This document shows, one piece after another, positions 62,161-64,000 of a stretch of 64,000 nucleotides of DNA. Numbering within the stretch: position 1 is the stretch's first letter; every line of letters starts with the position of its first letter. Where the stretch lies: NCBI GenBank assembly GCA_903922605.1, contig CAIXUG010000089.1:1-64000 (forward strand). Direction: 5' to 3'. The position numbers were made by a program, and so were the translations under genes. The notes under the pieces are model-generated. The model did not search any database. It saw only the letters and a list, made by a program, of their open reading frames with translations, and was not told where the DNA came from. The DNA is from an uncultured Verrucomicrobiota bacterium (GTDB taxonomy: Bacteria > Verrucomicrobiota > Verrucomicrobiia > Limisphaerales > UBA9464).

Positions 62161-63312
62161 ATGATCGACCTTACGAACGAGGAAATCCGTCGTTACTCGC
62201 GCCACCTGATCCTTCCGGAAGTCGGCCTGGCCGGCCAAAAGAAAATCCGCAATGCCAGCGTCCTGTGCATCGGCGCGGGCGGTCTCGGCTCGCCCATCGC
62301 CCTGTACCTCGCGGCCGCGGGCATCGGCAAGATTGGCATCGTGGACTTCGACACGGTCGATTACTCAAACCTTCAGCGGCAGATCCTCCACAGCGACGCC
62401 GACGTGGGCGTGTCCAAGGCCGATTCCGCCAAGGCCACGATCAACGCGCTGAACCCGAACGTCGAGGTGGTGCTCTACAAGACGCGCATCTCGTCGGAGA
62501 ATGCCCTCGATATCATTCGTCCGTACGACATCGTCGTGGATGGCACGGACAATTTCCCGACGCGCTACCTCACCAACGACGCCTGCGTGCTGCTGAAGAA
62601 GCCGAACGTGTACGGCTCCATTTTCCGCTTCGAGGGTCAGGCCAGCGTCTTCGCGCCGCATCTCGGCGGGCCCTGCTACCGCTGCCTTTATCCCGAACCG
62701 CCGCCGCCCGGCATGGTGCCGAGCTGTGCGGAGGGCGGCGTGCTGGGCGTGCTGCCCGGCATCATCGGCTGCATCCAGGCCACCGAGATTCTGAAGCTCG
62801 CGCTCGGCAAGGGCACGACGCTCATCGGCCGTCTCATGCTCTTCAACGCGCTCGACATGAAGTTCCGCGAGCTGAAGCTGCGCCGCGATCCCAAGTGCCC
62901 CGTGTGCGGCGATCACCCGACCGTCACCGAGCTGATCGACTACGAGATGTTCTGCGGCGTGGTGCCCGAGCCCTTGAATCCGGGACAAAATCCCGACGAG
63001 GTGACCGTGCAGCAGATGAAGGCGGCGCTGGATGACCCGAAGCTGGGCATCAAGGTGATCGACGTGCGCGACCCCGACGAATACGAGATCGCCCACGTCG
63101 CCGGCGTGCCGCAGATCCCGCTCGGGACGCTGCCGCAGCGTTTCACCGAGCTGGACCCGAACACGCAGATCTACCTGCACTGCAAGTCGGGCAAGCGCTC
63201 GATGAAGGCGCTCGAATTCCTGCGCCAGCAGGGCTTCAAGTATGTGAAGAGCGTGAAGGGCGGCATCAGCGCCTGGAGCGACGAGATTGACCACTCGGTG
63301 CCGAAGTATTGA
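62161..63312 (+). CDS. moeB: MoeB/ThiF family adenylyltransferase fused to rhodanese, 383 aa
   Basis: E1-like enzyme that activates the C-terminal Gly of a sulfur-carrier protein (MoaD/ThiS-like) and delivers sulfur. ATP-binding GAGGLGSPIALYLAAAGIG, IVDFDTVDYSNLQRQI, zinc pairs CYRCL and CPVCGDH, and the Cys-containing MVPSCAEGGVLG. The C-terminal rhodanese (about 280-380) has the active-site loop HCKSGKRS, identifying an MOCS3/Uba4-like fusion. The start MIDLTNEEIRRYSRHLILPE is typical. No moa or thi genes are adjacent, so whether it serves molybdenum cofactor, thiamine or cysteine/tRNA thiolation is open. Confidence 0.93.
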   Translation: MIDLTNEEIRRYSRHLILPEVGLAGQKKIRNASVLCIGAGGLGSPIALYLAAAGIGKIGIVDFDTVDYSNLQRQILHSDADVGVSKADSAKATINALNPNVEVVLYKTRISSENALDIIRPYDIVVDGTDNFPTRYLTNDACVLLKKPNVYGSIFRFEGQASVFAPHLGGPCYRCLYPEPPPPGMVPSCAEGGVLGVLPGIIGCIQATEILKLALGKGTTLIGRLMLFNALDMKFRELKLRRDPKCPVCGDHPTVTELIDYEMFCGVVPEPLNPGQNPDEVTVQQMKAALDDPKLGIKVIDVRDPDEYEIAHVAGVPQIPLGTLPQRFTELDPNTQIYLHCKSGKRSMKALEFLRQQGFKYVKSVKGGISAWSDEIDHSVPKY

Positions 63313-63371
63313 AAGCTGAAGACTCGCTCGCCCGAATAGGAAGGCGACGATTTCATAGGCAGATGCAGAAT

Positions 63372-63513
63372 CGCGATAGCGTCTTGGACTGCGCGAGCCC
63401 TCTCGCGCTTTCGACTGCCGGATCGACGGACGATGGGCAGAAGCATGACTATCTCTTGTCGGCTGCCTCGACCAAAGCGGTAGAGGACTACCGCACTCCA
63501 AGACGCTACCGCG
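63372..63513. repeat. Long imperfect inverted repeat, CGCGATAGCGTCTTGGA arms
   Basis: Left arm 63372 to about 63420 (CGCGATAGCGTCTTGGACTG, then CTCTCGCGCTTTCG) pairs with right arm about 63460-63513 (reverse complement CGCGGTAGCGTCTTGGAGTG, then CTCTACCGCTTTGG). About 45-50 bp arms with a 40-bp centre, between convergent genes. Confidence 0.85.
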
Positions 63514-63542
63514 AACACTCACACCACAAGCCTGGTCACCCT

Positions 63543-64000
63543 TTACAGCACCAGCCGCCCGTGCTGCTTGAGCCAGGCCTCGGCGGCCTCGTAACCGGGG
63601 CAGAGGCTCTTCACCTCGGCCCAGAAGCGTGGGCTGTGGTTCATCTGCCGCAGGTGCGCCAGCTCGTGCAGGATGATGTAGTCGCTCACCTCGGGCGGGA
63701 TCTGCACCAGCCGCCAGTTCAAGGAGATCACTCCCCGGCGTGAGCAACTGCCCCAGCGCGTCCGCTGGCTGCGGACGCTCACGCGGCGCAAGCGCTCGCG
63801 GAGGCCGTGCTGACCGGCCAGCTCCAGCGCGCGGGCCGGCAGGGTCTTCGCCGCAAACCGGCGCATCGCAACCTCGACCTGCGGGCGGAGATCGGCGACG
63901 GCGGGATCGATCTTGAATTCCAATTCGCCCACGCGACCGGTGGCCGGATTTTCCCCTTCGGCCGGCTTCAACACCAGTTCCAGCTCCACGCCGCCGAACA
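63543..64000 (-). CDS. YgjP/SprT-like (DUF45) metallopeptidase, 5' end outside window
   Basis: Predicted zinc metallopeptidase. The metal site HELAHLRQMNHSPRFW (HExxH plus downstream His in NHSPxF) and the upstream RWGSCSRRGVISLNWRL are diagnostic of DUF45. The visible 148 residues end properly at 63543; a GTG at 63989 could be a start, but the family is usually about 230 residues and the frame is open to the window edge, so the N-terminus is probably missing. In other bacteria it is near restriction genes or housekeeping loci; role unknown. Confidence 0.85.
   Translation of the reverse strand, partial: FGGVELELVLKPAEGENPATGRVGELEFKIDPAVADLRPQVEVAMRRFAAKTLPARALELAGQHGLRERLRRVSVRSQRTRWGSCSRRGVISLNWRLVQIPPEVSDYIILHELAHLRQMNHSPRFWAEVKSLCPGYEAAEAWLKQHGRLVL

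Overview
This 64 kb window looks like chromosome from a high-GC, Gram-negative-type bacterium of the Verrucomicrobiota (PVC group). Evidence seen directly: three secreted proteins with C-terminal VPEP sorting tails (PEP-CTERM), a roughly 990-residue PVC-type membrane-bound dehydrogenase/HEAT/CxxCH cytochrome, Tat-exported sugar-isomerase-like TIM barrel, outer-membrane porin and lipoproteins, weak or absent Shine-Dalgarno sites, and many different intergenic palindromes. Placement below phylum (for example Limisphaerales/Pedosphaera-like or Opitutus-like) is only a guess. There is no rRNA, CRISPR array, transposase or integrase gene that I can see.

Layout. 1-2295: AT-richer accessory DNA with a minus-strand operon of unknown small and tail-anchored proteins, ending at the 5' half of a tRNA-Val gene broken in the anticodon loop. 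2433-9182: secreted esterase-like hydrolase, secreted Ig/fibronectin-like protein, beta-hydroxyacid dehydrogenase, Fic AMP-transferase. 9466-13522: chaperone block dnaK-groES-groEL with a strong terminator. 13633-22263: lipoprotein, carA, FHA protein, PVC cytochrome, a frameshifted Imm32-like gene, tRNA-Lys, PEP-CTERM protein, REC-PAS-SpoIIE phosphatase. 22643-29393: three direct copies of tRNA-Pro(GGG) delimit a cytochrome-porin-cytochrome cassette and a PEP-CTERM cassette and are followed by AT-rich DNA carrying a probable anti-phage dCTP deaminase with an unusual N-terminal domain. 29850-36835: TetR/UbiB-like pair with duplicated operators, small membrane proteins, an SDR remnant, a glycosyltransferase/nucleotidyltransferase pair, an Ig-domain secreted protein. 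37204-40253: two paralogous cupins, a PEP-hydrolase-family TIM barrel and an AraC regulator, possibly one catabolic locus. 40347-64000: mostly housekeeping genes (fba, comF, CPBP protease, Ser/Thr kinase, deoA, DsbD-like, miaB, acyltransferase, ferredoxin, large hybrid histidine kinase, punA, moeB-rhodanese, YgjP-like metallopeptidase) plus a LolA-like/C45 fusion coupled to an AT-rich MltR-like gene.

The most striking non-gene signal is about ten unrelated families of intergenic inverted repeats, including a run of four consecutive 8-bp-stem/3-nt-loop hairpins at 56936-57057. The best candidates for something new are the dCTP deaminase with its long upstream non-coding stretch beside the tRNA-Pro repeats, and the left-edge operon beside the broken tRNA-Val. 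Functions are assigned by reading motifs only; no database search was possible.
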